Below, piece by piece: positions 55,911-64,000 of a DNA stretch of 64,000 nt. The DNA is from Sneathiellales bacterium (GTDB lineage Bacteria > Pseudomonadota > Alphaproteobacteria > JANQFL01), in the NCBI GenBank assembly GCA_028277845.1, contig JANQFL010000103.1, positions 17,758 to 81,757 of the forward strand, read 5' to 3'. Made by a program: the position numbers and the translations under genes. The notes beneath the pieces are model-generated. The model was not told the DNA's origin. It worked only from the letters and a program-made list of their open reading frames with translations, and did not search any database. The number at the start of each line of letters is the position of its first letter. The first letter of the stretch is position 1.

Positions 55911-58118
55911 TTATTGAAACGCGTATGGATCGACGTCGATTTGCACCCGCACATCGTTGGACGGTTCCACGGCGTTCATCCAGGCCCGCAACAAAGGTTG
56001 CACGGCAACGGAGCGGCTCGCCTTGAGCAACAGGCGCACCCGGTGACGCCCGCGCAACATGGACAGGGGCGCGGGCGCCGGGCCGAACACCTGGACCCGG
56101 TCGGTGCGCGGCGCGGCGCGGGCCAGGTTGGCGGCGGTGCGCTGCACCGACTCCAGGTTCGGCCCGGAAACGATGACGGCGACCAGGCGGCCGAACGGCG
56201 GCATGCCGGCGGCACGGCGGCCGTCCGCCTCGCGGGCCAGAAAGCCGTCCTTGTCGCCGGACGTCAGGGCGGCGATGACCGGGTGATCGGGCATGTAGGT
56301 CTGCAGCACCACGCGGCCGGGGTGTGCCGCCCGGCCGGCCCGGCCGGCCACCTGGGAGAGCAGCTGGAAGGTCCGCTCGGTCGCCCGCAAGTCCCCGCCG
56401 GCCAGGCCGAGATCGGCATCGATGACGCCGACCAGGGTGAGCAGCGGGAAATGGTGCCCCTTGGCCACCACCTGGGTGCCGATGATCAGGTCGAGCTCGT
56501 ACTCGGCGATGCGGCGGATGAACTCCGCGGCGGCCTGCGGCCCGTGCAGGGTGTCGCTGGCCATGACCGCGACCCGGGCGTCGGGAAATTCGGCGGTGAT
56601 TTCCTCGGCCAGCCGCTCGACGCCGGGCCCGCAGGCCTTGAGGCTGTCCTCATCGCCGCACTGCGGGCAGGTCTCCGGCAGGCGCGTCGAATAGCCGCAG
56701 TGGTGGCATTGCAACCGCCGGGCCAGCCGGTGTTCGACCAGCCAGGCCGAACAGCTGGGACATTCGATGCGGTGGCCGCAGGTGCTGCACAGCGTCAACG
56801 GCGCGTACCCCCGCCTGTTGAGGAACAACAACGTCTGTTCGCCGCTCTCCAGGGTCGCGCGGACCGCGTCGTGCAAGGTGGGGGACAGCCACTGGCCCCG
56901 GGGCGGCGGGTCGGCCCGCAGATCGACCGTCTCGATGGCCGGCAGTTCCGCCTGTCCGTGCCGGTTGGGCAGGTGCACGTGCCGGTAGCGGCCGGTCCCG
57001 GCGTTGACCAGGGTCTCGAGCGACGGCGTGGCGGACGCCAGCACCACCGGGATCGATCCGACCTGGCCCCGCACCACGGCCATGTCGCGGGCCGAGTAGA
57101 TAACGCCATCCTCCTGCTTGAAGGAGGCATCGTGTTCCTCGTCCACCACGACCAGCCCGAGCTCGGGATAGGGCAGGAACAGGGCCGAGCGGGCACCGAC
57201 CACCACGCGTGCTTCGCCGAAGGCGACCGCCCGCCAGGTGCGGCGGCGCTGGCCGGCGCGCAGGTCGCTGTGCCATTCCGCCGGGCGCACGCCGAAACGG
57301 TCCTCGAAGCGGGTCAGCCACTGGGCGCCGAGGGCAATTTCCGGCAGCAGCACCAAGGCCTGCTTACCGTCCGCCAGCGCCCTGGCAATGGCTTCGAAGT
57401 ACACCTCGGTCTTGCCCGAGCCGGTGACGCCCTCCAGCAGGCTGACGGAAAAGCCGTCGCCGACTGCGGCCGACAGGGTGTCCGCCGCGGCCTGCTGTTC
57501 GTCCGACAGGGCGGGACCGGGACGGGCGTGGTCGGGGCAGGCGAAAGGCCGGTCGGGCGGCAGTTCGACGGGCGCCAGCGTGCCGGCCTTTTCCAGCCCG
57601 CGCACGACGCCCGGGGTCACGGCGGCGGCCTCGGCCAGGTCCGACTGGGTACGCGGCGGCCCGGCGTCGACCAGTTCCAGCACCCGGCCACGGGCCGGTG
57701 TCAGGCGGTCGGGGTCGGGTCCGGCGCGGGCGTAGGCGATACGCGGCCGGGGCGGTTCCAGGGCATCGGGCACGCTCATGCACATGCGCAGCACGGAGCC
57801 GGGCAGGCTGAGAGTATAGGCCGCGACCCAATCGACGAAACGGCGCGAGGCCTCGGGCAGCGGCGGCACGTCGTAAAAGCCGGCGATGTCGCGCAGTTTG
57901 GCCGCATCGACCGGTGTACCGTCGGCGGTCTTCCCGCCCTGGTCCCAAACCACGCCGCGCACGGTACGCCGGCCCAAGGGCACACGCACGACCTGCCCGG
58001 GTATGGCATCCGTCTCCGGCGGCAACCGGTAGTCGTAGGCACCGGGCAGGGGCAGCGGGATCAGCACGCGGACGCGGCCGTCGTCCTCGCTATCCTGGTT
58101 GGCGGGTGTGTCGGGCAT
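55911..58118 (-). CDS. priA: Primosomal protein N' (replication restart helicase PriA)
   Basis: 735 residues. Walker [13 protein letters not shown] (about residues 237-248), DEEH-type [11 protein letters not shown], zinc-binding cysteine pairs ([26 protein letters not shown]), and helicase motifs up to [12 protein letters not shown]. Restarts stalled replication forks. It lies upstream of atpH on the same strand, a standard alphaproteobacterial pair, and is divergent from fsa. Confidence 0.96.
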   Translation of the reverse strand: MPDTPANQDSEDDGRVRVLIPLPLPGAYDYRLPPETDAIPGQVVRVPLGRRTVRGVVWDQGGKTADGTPVDAAKLRDIAGFYDVPPLPEASRRFVDWVAAYTLSLPGSVLRMCMSVPDALEPPRPRIAYARAGPDPDRLTPARGRVLELVDAGPPRTQSDLAEAAAVTPGVVRGLEKAGTLAPVELPPDRPFACPDHARPGPALSDEQQAAADTLSAAVGDGFSVSLLEGVTGSGKTEVYFEAIARALADGKQALVLLPEIALGAQWLTRFEDRFGVRPAEWHSDLRAGQRRRTWRAVAFGEARVVVGARSALFLPYPELGLVVVDEEHDASFKQEDGVIYSARDMAVVRGQVGSIPVVLASATPSLETLVNAGTGRYRHVHLPNRHGQAELPAIETVDLRADPPPRGQWLSPTLHDAVRATLESGEQTLLFLNRRGYAPLTLCSTCGHRIECPSCSAWLVEHRLARRLQCHHCGYSTRLPETCPQCGDEDSLKACGPGVERLAEEITAEFPDARVAVMASDTLHGPQAAAEFIRRIAEYELDLIIGTQVVAKGHHFPLLTLVGVIDADLGLAGGDLRATERTFQLLSQVAGRAGRAAHPGRVVLQTYMPDHPVIAALTSGDKDGFLAREADGRRAAGMPPFGRLVAVIVSGPNLESVQRTAANLARAAPRTDRVQVFGPAPAPLSMLRGRHRVRLLLKASRSVAVQPLLRAWMNAVEPSNDVRVQIDVDPYAFQ

Positions 58119-58279
58119 GGCTACACTCTGCCAATGTCAATTCACGGGTACAAGCGCAAGCGATAAATGACTATACATAGCGGCACGCATTCGCGGCGCC
58201 GGAGAGACCTGGGGACGCGGATCACCCTTTTGCAAGTCCGGCGCGCCCGTGGCGCCCGCCGTAACGACGGAGCCCCTGA

Positions 58280-58939
58280 ATGAAGTTCTTTGCCGACACC
58301 GCCGACACCGAGGAGATTCGCGAGCTGGCCGACCTCGGCCTGTTGGACGGCGTGACCACCAACCCGTCCCTGGTCGCCAAGACCGGCCGCGACTTCTTCG
58401 AGGTGCTGAAGGAAATCTGCAGCATCGTCGACGGCCCGGTCAGCGCCGAGGTGACGGCCACCGACTTCGACAGCATGATGACCGAAGGCCAGAAACTGGC
58501 TGACGTAGCCGACAACATCGCCATCAAGGTGCCGCTGATCAAGGACGGCCTGAAGGCGTGCAAGGCGCTGACCCAGGGCGGCACCAAGGTCAACGTCACC
58601 CTGTGCTTCTCCGCCGCCCAGGCCATCCTGGCGGCCAAGGCGGGCGCGACCTACATCTCGCCCTTCGTCGGCCGGCTCGACGATATCGGCCATGAGGGCA
58701 TGGACCTGATCGGCGACATCGTCGAAATCTACGCCAACTACGACAGCTTCAACACCGAGGTGCTGGTCGCCTCGATCCGCCATCCCATGCACGTGGTCGA
58801 GGCCGCCCGCATGGGCGCCGACGTGTGCACCGTGCCGCCGGCCGTGTTGAAGAAACTGTTCGACCACCCATTGACCGACAAAGGTCTGGCCGCCTTCCTG
58901 GCCGACTGGGAGAAGACCGGTCAAGCCATCGTCAGCTGA
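58280..58939 (+). CDS. fsa: Transaldolase / fructose-6-phosphate aldolase family protein
   Basis: 219 residues. Short transaldolase type: [31 protein letters not shown], the Schiff-base Lys in [13 protein letters not shown] (about residue 89), and [12 protein letters not shown]. Sequence alone does not separate transaldolase from fructose-6-phosphate aldolase. Part of the conserved fsa-DUF484-xerC group. Confidence 0.92.
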   Translation: MKFFADTADTEEIRELADLGLLDGVTTNPSLVAKTGRDFFEVLKEICSIVDGPVSAEVTATDFDSMMTEGQKLADVADNIAIKVPLIKDGLKACKALTQGGTKVNVTLCFSAAQAILAAKAGATYISPFVGRLDDIGHEGMDLIGDIVEIYANYDSFNTEVLVASIRHPMHVVEAARMGADVCTVPPAVLKKLFDHPLTDKGLAAFLADWEKTGQAIVS

Positions 58940-58953
58940 GTGATTTCCCGCCC

Positions 58954-59676
58954 ATGACATCGGACCCCAAAGGCAAGGACGCCGCACCGCCGTTGCCCAA
59001 CGCCGAACAGGTCAAGGCCTATCTGCGGCGGAACCCGGACTTTCTCATAGATAACCCGGATATGATCGCCGTGCTGACGCCGCCGTCGGCGCAAACCGGC
59101 AACGGAGGGGAAAACGGTGTCGCCGATTTCCAGCAGTTCGCCATGGAACGGCTGCGCCACCAGGTGGCATCCCTGACCGACACCCAGGGCGCGCTGATCG
59201 CCACCACCCGGTCCAATATGTCGAGCCAATCGGAAGTGCACCAGGCCGCCCTGGCCGCACTCGACACGACGGACCTGGAACATACGGTGCATGTGGTGAC
59301 GCACGAATTCGCCGCCCTGCTGGGTCTGGACTCGGTCGTGCTGGGCATCGAATGGGACGGTCCGCTGCCGAGCGCGGCGGCGGCTGGCGGCGCCACGGCC
59401 CTGCCCATCGGCACGGTCGACAAGATGCTGGGCGAGAACCGCAAGATCCTGCTGCGCGCCGACGGCGCCCAGGGCGAGCCCATTTTCGGCCCGGCCGCCG
59501 ACCTCGTCGAATCGGACGCGCTGGTGCGCGTCCTGCCCGAACCCCACGGCACGGCCATGCTGCTGGCCTTCGGGTCGCGCGATGCCGAACGTTTCCATCC
59601 CGGGCAGGGCACCGAATTGTTGTGCTTCCTGGCCGAGACGGTCAGCCGCTGCATGGAGCGATGGCTCAAGAGCTAA
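58954..59676 (+). CDS. DUF484 family protein
   Basis: 240 residues of the DUF484 family, which carries a GAF-like domain and is often next to xerC. Seen: N-terminal VKAYLRRNPDFLIDNPDMIAVL, then a helical linker (FAMERLRHQVASLTD), and a C-terminal segment AMLLAFGSRDAERFHPGQGTELL. Function not established. The start at 58954 lies 14 bp after fsa; it overlaps xerC by 16 bp. Confidence 0.88.
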   Translation: MTSDPKGKDAAPPLPNAEQVKAYLRRNPDFLIDNPDMIAVLTPPSAQTGNGGENGVADFQQFAMERLRHQVASLTDTQGALIATTRSNMSSQSEVHQAALAALDTTDLEHTVHVVTHEFAALLGLDSVVLGIEWDGPLPSAAAAGGATALPIGTVDKMLGENRKILLRADGAQGEPIFGPAADLVESDALVRVLPEPHGTAMLLAFGSRDAERFHPGQGTELLCFLAETVSRCMERWLKS

Positions 59677-60614
59677 GCGATTTACAAACCACCACCGCGG
59701 CGGACGTGCGCGACGCCGTCACGGAATGGCTGCGCTGGCTGTCCAGCGAACGCCGGGTCGCCGACAAGACGGTCACGGCGTATCAAAGCGACCTGACGGC
59801 GTTCCTGGCTTTTCTCAACGACCATCTCGGTGCGCCGGTGCGGCTCAAGGACCTGGCCGACCTCAGGCCGGCCGATTTCCGCTCGTATCTGGCGGCCAGG
59901 CGCAACGCCGGGCTGTCCAATACCTCCCTCGCCCGTGCCCTGTCTGCGGTGCGCAGTTTCTTCCGCCGTCAGGAACGGCTCGGCCGTTTCGAAAACCCCT
60001 CCCTCGCCGCCATTCACACGCCGAAGAAACCGCATACCGTGCCGAAACCATTGACGCCCCAGCACGCCCGGGCGGCGTTGAGCGATGCCCGCGAGTTGCA
60101 GGACGAGCACTGGGTCGGCCTGCGCGACACGGCCGTGCTGACCTTGCTTTACGGCTGCGGCCTGCGCATCGGCGAGGCCCTGGCGCTGGACTACGAGAAC
60201 CGGCCGACCGGCCGGTCCATGACCATCACCGGCAAGGGCAACAAGCAGCGCCTGGTCCCGGTGCTGCCGGTCGTCATCGAAGCGGTCGAGGCCTACGTGC
60301 TCGCCTGCCCCTACCCGCTCGCCGCCGGTGGCCCGCTGTTCGTCGGCGTGCGCGGCAAAAGATTACAGGCCGGCGTGGTGCAGAAACAGGTGCGCCGTCT
60401 GCGCGAGCTCTTGGGTCTGCCGGCCCACGCCACCCCCCACGCTCTGCGCCACAGCTTTGCGACTCACCTGCTGGCCGGCGGCGGAGATCTGCGCACCATC
60501 CAGGAGCTTCTGGGCCATGCCAGCCTGGCGGCAACGCAGCGCTATACGGAAGTGGACGGCGACCACCTGCTGTCCGTCTACCGCGACGCCCACCCGCGGG
60601 CGAAAGGTTCGTAG
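59661..60614 (+). CDS. xerC: Tyrosine recombinase XerC
   Basis: 317 residues. SAM-like N-terminal domain (WLRWLSSERRVADKTVTAY) and a catalytic domain with all active residues: Arg in LLYGCGLRIGEAL, Lys in GKGNKQRLVP, HALRH, the second His in LGHASLAATQ and nucleophile Tyr in TQRYTEV. Resolves chromosome dimers at dif with XerD. ATG at 59661 is inside the DUF484 end. It is a housekeeping recombinase, not a mobile-element integrase. Confidence 0.95.
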   Translation: MAQELSDLQTTTAADVRDAVTEWLRWLSSERRVADKTVTAYQSDLTAFLAFLNDHLGAPVRLKDLADLRPADFRSYLAARRNAGLSNTSLARALSAVRSFFRRQERLGRFENPSLAAIHTPKKPHTVPKPLTPQHARAALSDARELQDEHWVGLRDTAVLTLLYGCGLRIGEALALDYENRPTGRSMTITGKGNKQRLVPVLPVVIEAVEAYVLACPYPLAAGGPLFVGVRGKRLQAGVVQKQVRRLRELLGLPAHATPHALRHSFATHLLAGGGDLRTIQELLGHASLAATQRYTEVDGDHLLSVYRDAHPRAKGS

Positions 60615-60649
60615 CGGCACCGCGCCCATATCTCGGCTAACATGCACCG

Positions 60650-62098
60650 ATGGACACCACCACACCGTTCGGTTGGAAACACTCGCCGCCCGAGGCGCAA
60701 GGCATCGATTCGCTTGGCCTGATCGAGGTCGTGCGGCGCATCCGGGACGACGACATCGGCCTGCACAGCCTGATCATTCTGCGCAACGGTCACGCGGTGC
60801 TGGAATTGTATCGCCACCCCTACGACAGGGACGTCCTGCACAACGTCAAATCCGTCACAAAGAGCGTCATGTCCGCCATGGTCGGCGTCGCCCTCGACCG
60901 GGGCATGCTGGGCGGATTGGATCAGCCCGTTATCGACCTGCTGCCGGATGACGTCACCGACGGCATGGACGCGCGCAAGCGGTCGATCACGCTGCGGCAC
61001 TTGCTGACCATGACGTCCGGGCTGGACCTGGATGAAAACGGCCCGATCCTGGAAGACATCTTCAGCAGCGACGATTGGGTCGCGGCCACGTTCGCGCGGC
61101 CGATGACGGAAGACCCCGGACGGCGGTTGGTGTATTGCACGGCGCTCACCCACGTCATGTCGGTGATCCTGAGCCGGGTTGGCGGGCAAAGTCTGCTGGC
61201 ACTGTGCGAGAAGCACCTTTTCCGGCCCCTCGGCATGGGCGCGGTGCAGTGGAAACAGGGTCCCGACGGTCATTACTTCGGCGGTTCACAGTTGTTCATG
61301 ACGCCCCGGGACATGGCCAGGATCGGGCTGCTGTTTCTCAATGGCGGACGATGGGACGGGAACCAGGTCGTACCCGGTGACTGGGTGCGGGACTCGACGA
61401 GCGATCACATGGCAGGCATCGCGGCGGACGCCGGTTACGGCTTCTGGTGGTGGCGCATTCCAACCATGGACGATGCCTACATGGCGTCGGGATGGGGCGG
61501 CCAGGGCATCTATGTGTTTCCGCGCCACAACATGGTGGCCGTGGCCACGTCGTCCGATCCGGCGGGCTTCGATACGGCGATGAAGGGCTTCGGAAAATCG
61601 ATCCGCGAGTCGCCCTTACCGGCCAATCCGGATGCCGCGGATACCCTGAACGCATTGGTCCACGAACTCGCCCATCCAAAACCGGCGCCGGTTCCCGCTG
61701 TGCCCGCCCTCGCCCGGCAGATTTCCGGCCGGACATATCGCATGGCGGACGTCTACTGGGAGCTGCCTTTCAACGACATCGCTTTCGATTTTCCCGAATC
61801 CGGCGACGCCGCGATGACCGTCGGCACCGAACAAGGCGCACACCGACTCGCCATCGGTCTCGACGGATTGTTCCGCCTGACGCCGACCGGGACGTTCGGC
61901 AGAATGCCCTGCGACAATCGGCAGGCCGTGCGGGGCGCTTGGACCGGCGAGGAGTCGCTGGCGATCGAGTTCACCAACATGGGCGATCCCAACCATGCGC
62001 ACTTGACCATCGATTTTGCGGATGACCGGATAACCGTCTCAGCGGATATCCAGCCCAGCGACTCGCAAGTAACGCTGCAAGGGAGCCGGGCCATCTAG
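60650..62098 (+). CDS. Serine beta-lactamase-like hydrolase
   Basis: 482 residues. Beta-lactamase/transpeptidase fold with catalytic S-x-x-K as SVTK (residues 68-71). A second motif, YCT at about 163, stands where class C enzymes have YxN. GWGGQGIYVFP lies near the third motif. No signal peptide, so cytosolic, probably an esterase or peptidase rather than a resistance enzyme. A C-terminal ~130-residue beta domain follows. It ends directly against the next gene on the other strand. Confidence 0.83.
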   Translation: MDTTTPFGWKHSPPEAQGIDSLGLIEVVRRIRDDDIGLHSLIILRNGHAVLELYRHPYDRDVLHNVKSVTKSVMSAMVGVALDRGMLGGLDQPVIDLLPDDVTDGMDARKRSITLRHLLTMTSGLDLDENGPILEDIFSSDDWVAATFARPMTEDPGRRLVYCTALTHVMSVILSRVGGQSLLALCEKHLFRPLGMGAVQWKQGPDGHYFGGSQLFMTPRDMARIGLLFLNGGRWDGNQVVPGDWVRDSTSDHMAGIAADAGYGFWWWRIPTMDDAYMASGWGGQGIYVFPRHNMVAVATSSDPAGFDTAMKGFGKSIRESPLPANPDAADTLNALVHELAHPKPAPVPAVPALARQISGRTYRMADVYWELPFNDIAFDFPESGDAAMTVGTEQGAHRLAIGLDGLFRLTPTGTFGRMPCDNRQAVRGAWTGEESLAIEFTNMGDPNHAHLTIDFADDRITVSADIQPSDSQVTLQGSRAI

Positions 62099-63139
62099 TC
62101 ATCCGGCGTCTTCGTCCAACGCCGGCATAAGATCGTCTTCATAGCCGAACACAGCCGGTTGCCCGCCGGTGTGGAGAAACAAAAGATTGTGTCCCTTCCC
62201 GGCGCTGCGGGCGCGGGCCAGGAACCCGGCCATGGTGCGTGCCGAATACACCGGATCGACGATCATACCTTCCTGGTGCGCCGCCAGCATGATCGCCTGC
62301 TCGACCGCGTCGTTCATCGTGCCGTAACCGGGCGCCAGGACGCCGTCGCCGAGATCGATGTCGGACTCGCCCACCGGGTTCCGCATCTGCAGGATTTCGG
62401 CCAGCGCCCGGCAATGGCCGGCGATCCGGGCGTGTTGCGGAGCGCGGGCCCGGCGCACGCACACGCCGTGCACCGGAATGGCGCTGCCGAGGGCGCGCAG
62501 ACCGAACAGCAGCCCTGCATGGGTGGCGCCGCTGCCGGACGGCACGACGATTTCATCGATTCGAAGAGCGCGTTCATCGAGTTGCGCGAGTAATTCCCGC
62601 GCCGCATCCACATAACCGAGCGCGCCGAGCGGCGGGTGACCGGGACCGAGATGGATGACGTAGGGCTTGGCACCGTCGGCCGCGAGTTCGGAGGCGATGG
62701 CTTCCAGGTTGCGGTCGGCCCCTGCTTCGTCCTCGCCATGAGAAAAACGGTGGATCGTTGCGCCGAGCAACCGGTCGAGCAGCACGTTTCCGGATTCGCG
62801 GTAGGACGCGGACGCGTTGGCCACGCGCGCCTCCAACTGCACGTGGCAACGCATGCCGGTCTTGCGCGCCGCCGCGGCCGCCATGCGCACGTAGTTCGAC
62901 TGCACGGCGCCGGTGATCAGGAGGGTGTCGGCGCCGTGCGCCATGGCGTCGCCCAGATAGAATTCCAACTGCCGGGCCTTGTTGCCACCCAGGCACAGCC
63001 CCGTGCAATCGTCCCGCTTGGCGTACAGGTTCGCCGCGCCGACGTTTCGCGAAAGGTTCGGCATCGCGTCGATCGGCGTCGGAAGATGCGACAACCGGGT
63101 GCGGGGGAGCGTATCCAGCGTTCCGATGGTCGGCGTCAT
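62099..63139 (-). CDS. D-cysteine desulfhydrase / ACC deaminase family PLP enzyme
   Basis: 346 residues of the fold-type II PLP family. Seen: RLSHLPTPIDAMPNLSR, the Schiff-base Lys in CLGGNKARQLEFYLGDA (about residue 53), TGAVQSNYVRMAAAAA, a phosphate loop SGSGATHAGLLFG, and LLFLHTGGQPAVFGY at the end. The family degrades D-cysteine, ACC or L-cysteate-type amino acids. The start overlaps the stop of the MFS gene by 4 bp, so the pair is one unit. Substrate not determinable. Confidence 0.87.
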   Translation of the reverse strand: MTPTIGTLDTLPRTRLSHLPTPIDAMPNLSRNVGAANLYAKRDDCTGLCLGGNKARQLEFYLGDAMAHGADTLLITGAVQSNYVRMAAAAARKTGMRCHVQLEARVANASASYRESGNVLLDRLLGATIHRFSHGEDEAGADRNLEAIASELAADGAKPYVIHLGPGHPPLGALGYVDAARELLAQLDERALRIDEIVVPSGSGATHAGLLFGLRALGSAIPVHGVCVRRARAPQHARIAGHCRALAEILQMRNPVGESDIDLGDGVLAPGYGTMNDAVEQAIMLAAHQEGMIVDPVYSARTMAGFLARARSAGKGHNLLFLHTGGQPAVFGYEDDLMPALDEDAG

Positions 63140-64000
63140 GACATGCCTCGTTTCGATCGACCGGTTGCCGGGTTATCCCGGCCGAGGACCATCAGCGCCA
63201 CCGGGCCCAACGCCACGCCAAGCCCGAGCAGCCCGAAGGCCAGGCCCCAGGCGGTCAAACTGTCGACGCCGCCCTGCCAATCCAGCACGACCCCGAACAC
63301 CAGCGGACCCGTGAAGGCGCCGATGAAACCGACCATGGAGTGGACCGCCATGGTGGCGCCGCGTTCGCCTTCGCGCGCGGCGGCGACAACGCCGGCGGTG
63401 ATGGAGGACGAGTCCCAGCTGACGGTGAAGGCGTAGGTCACCATCAGCGCCACGACCACGGCGAACGGCCACGACGCCGTCCAGCCGACCAGGCAGGCAA
63501 GCACGGCCGAGATGCCCATGTAAATGTACACCATGCGGCGGCGGCCGAACTTGTGGGCGCCTTCGTTGCCGAGCACGCTGGCCGGCAGGCCGACCCAGTT
63601 GATCAGGGCGGCAAGCACGGCGGCATCCCACAGTACGCCCGTAGCGCCTTCGGACTGCAGACCCTGGCTGAAAACGAAAAAGGCGACGATCCACGAGCGC
63701 AGGCCGAAGAGTTCCCAATTGTGGGCGGTGTAGGCGAGCACATAACCCATGGCCCGGCGGTTGCGGAAGACGGGCCGGAAGTCGAACGGGTTCCGGTCTG
63801 GCCGGACCGCCGGCGTGTGCGGTTTCAGGAGCGCGGCAAACAGCAGGACGGACACCACCGACCCGGCCGACGCCAGGCCGAAGGCCCAGCGCCAGTCGAG
63901 TGCCTCGGCGATCCACCCGGCCATCAGATAGGAAAGTCCGGCGCCGATGCTGAAGCTGGATGTATAGAACGCCACCGAACGGCTTTGCTGCCGGTCGCCG
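63136..64000 (-). CDS. MFS transporter, C-terminal part (5' end outside window)
   Basis: Frame open to the window edge, 288 residues visible. It begins DRQQSRSVAFYTSSFSIGAGLSYLMAGWI, typical of MFS helices 4-5, and has eight or more hydrophobic helices after that. A central VVALMVTYAFTVSWDSSSITA and a C-terminal Gly/Leu-rich helix AFGLLGLGVALGPVALMVLG are visible. Probably a proton-coupled exporter or importer for the product or substrate of the PLP enzyme (context only). Confidence 0.85.
   Translation of the reverse strand, partial: GDRQQSRSVAFYTSSFSIGAGLSYLMAGWIAEALDWRWAFGLASAGSVVSVLLFAALLKPHTPAVRPDRNPFDFRPVFRNRRAMGYVLAYTAHNWELFGLRSWIVAFFVFSQGLQSEGATGVLWDAAVLAALINWVGLPASVLGNEGAHKFGRRRMVYIYMGISAVLACLVGWTASWPFAVVVALMVTYAFTVSWDSSSITAGVVAAAREGERGATMAVHSMVGFIGAFTGPLVFGVVLDWQGGVDSLTAWGLAFGLLGLGVALGPVALMVLGRDNPATGRSKRGMS

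Noticed and set aside
59661..60614. Tyrosine recombinase as a sign of a mobile element
   Set aside because: Context (fsa-DUF484-xerC beside priA) and length identify it as housekeeping XerC.

Overview
The window looks like the chromosome of a high-GC alphaproteobacterium, most like the Rhodospirillales and relatives. The reasons are the codon use, the split F1 operon atpHAGDC beside priA, the fsa / DUF484 / xerC group, and the series proB-proA-nadD-rsfS-rlmH-gpmI-envC-ctpA-(divergent polysaccharide deacetylase)-rppH. No plasmid or phage replication genes, CRISPR array or intact insertion sequence was seen.

Region by region. 1-7.4 kb: the end of a hydantoinase/oxoprolinase pair (hyuB, hyuA) with an isochorismatase-fold hydrolase, a DUF1835 protein, a Tag-like DNA glycosylase with murI, a glycosyltransferase and a WYL-type regulator. 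7.5-13.7 kb: a minus-strand operon, tctC-tctB-tctA, an enolase-superfamily enzyme and a protein strongly resembling arylmalonate decarboxylase, with a divergent LysR gene. This is a plausible uptake and breakdown route for a substituted malonate or related acid. 13.7-16.1 kb: an AT-rich island with a foreign-looking membrane protein, flanked by a duplicated 3' end of the serine-glyoxylate-type aminotransferase gene. 16.3-19.1 kb: glutathione transferase, an unrecognised membrane protein, a YHYH lipoprotein and a short-chain dehydrogenase. 19.2-20.1 kb: two truncated, decayed genes joined at a breakpoint.

20.3-35.5 kb is a full carbon-phosphorus lyase locus for use of phosphonates as phosphate source. 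On the plus strand are two complete ABC importer sets (phnD1-C1-E1 and phnC2-D2-E2), one phnM and phnN. On the minus strand a nine-gene operon runs phnG-H-I-J-K-L-M, then an HD-domain PhnZ-like protein and a DUF1045 (2H phosphoesterase-like) protein. The GntR/HutC-type regulator phnF is divergent from phnG. A five-unit 11-bp-periodic array resembling PHO boxes lies before phnC2, and an 11-mer (CACTTGTCTAG) is shared by the phnC2 and phnG upstream regions, suggesting dual control by PhoB and PhnF. No phnP is present in the window; DUF1045 is a candidate to fill that step.

35.7-64 kb is mostly conserved housekeeping: tRNA-Ser(CGA), rplU (with a long Lys/Ala/Pro tail)-rpmA-obgE-proB-proA-nadD-rsfS-rlmH-gpmI, cell-envelope genes, two tandem alpha/beta hydrolases, the ATP synthase F1 operon on the minus strand, priA, fsa, DUF484 and xerC. 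It ends with a serine beta-lactamase-like hydrolase, a D-cysteine desulfhydrase/ACC deaminase-family enzyme and a partial MFS transporter cut by the window edge.
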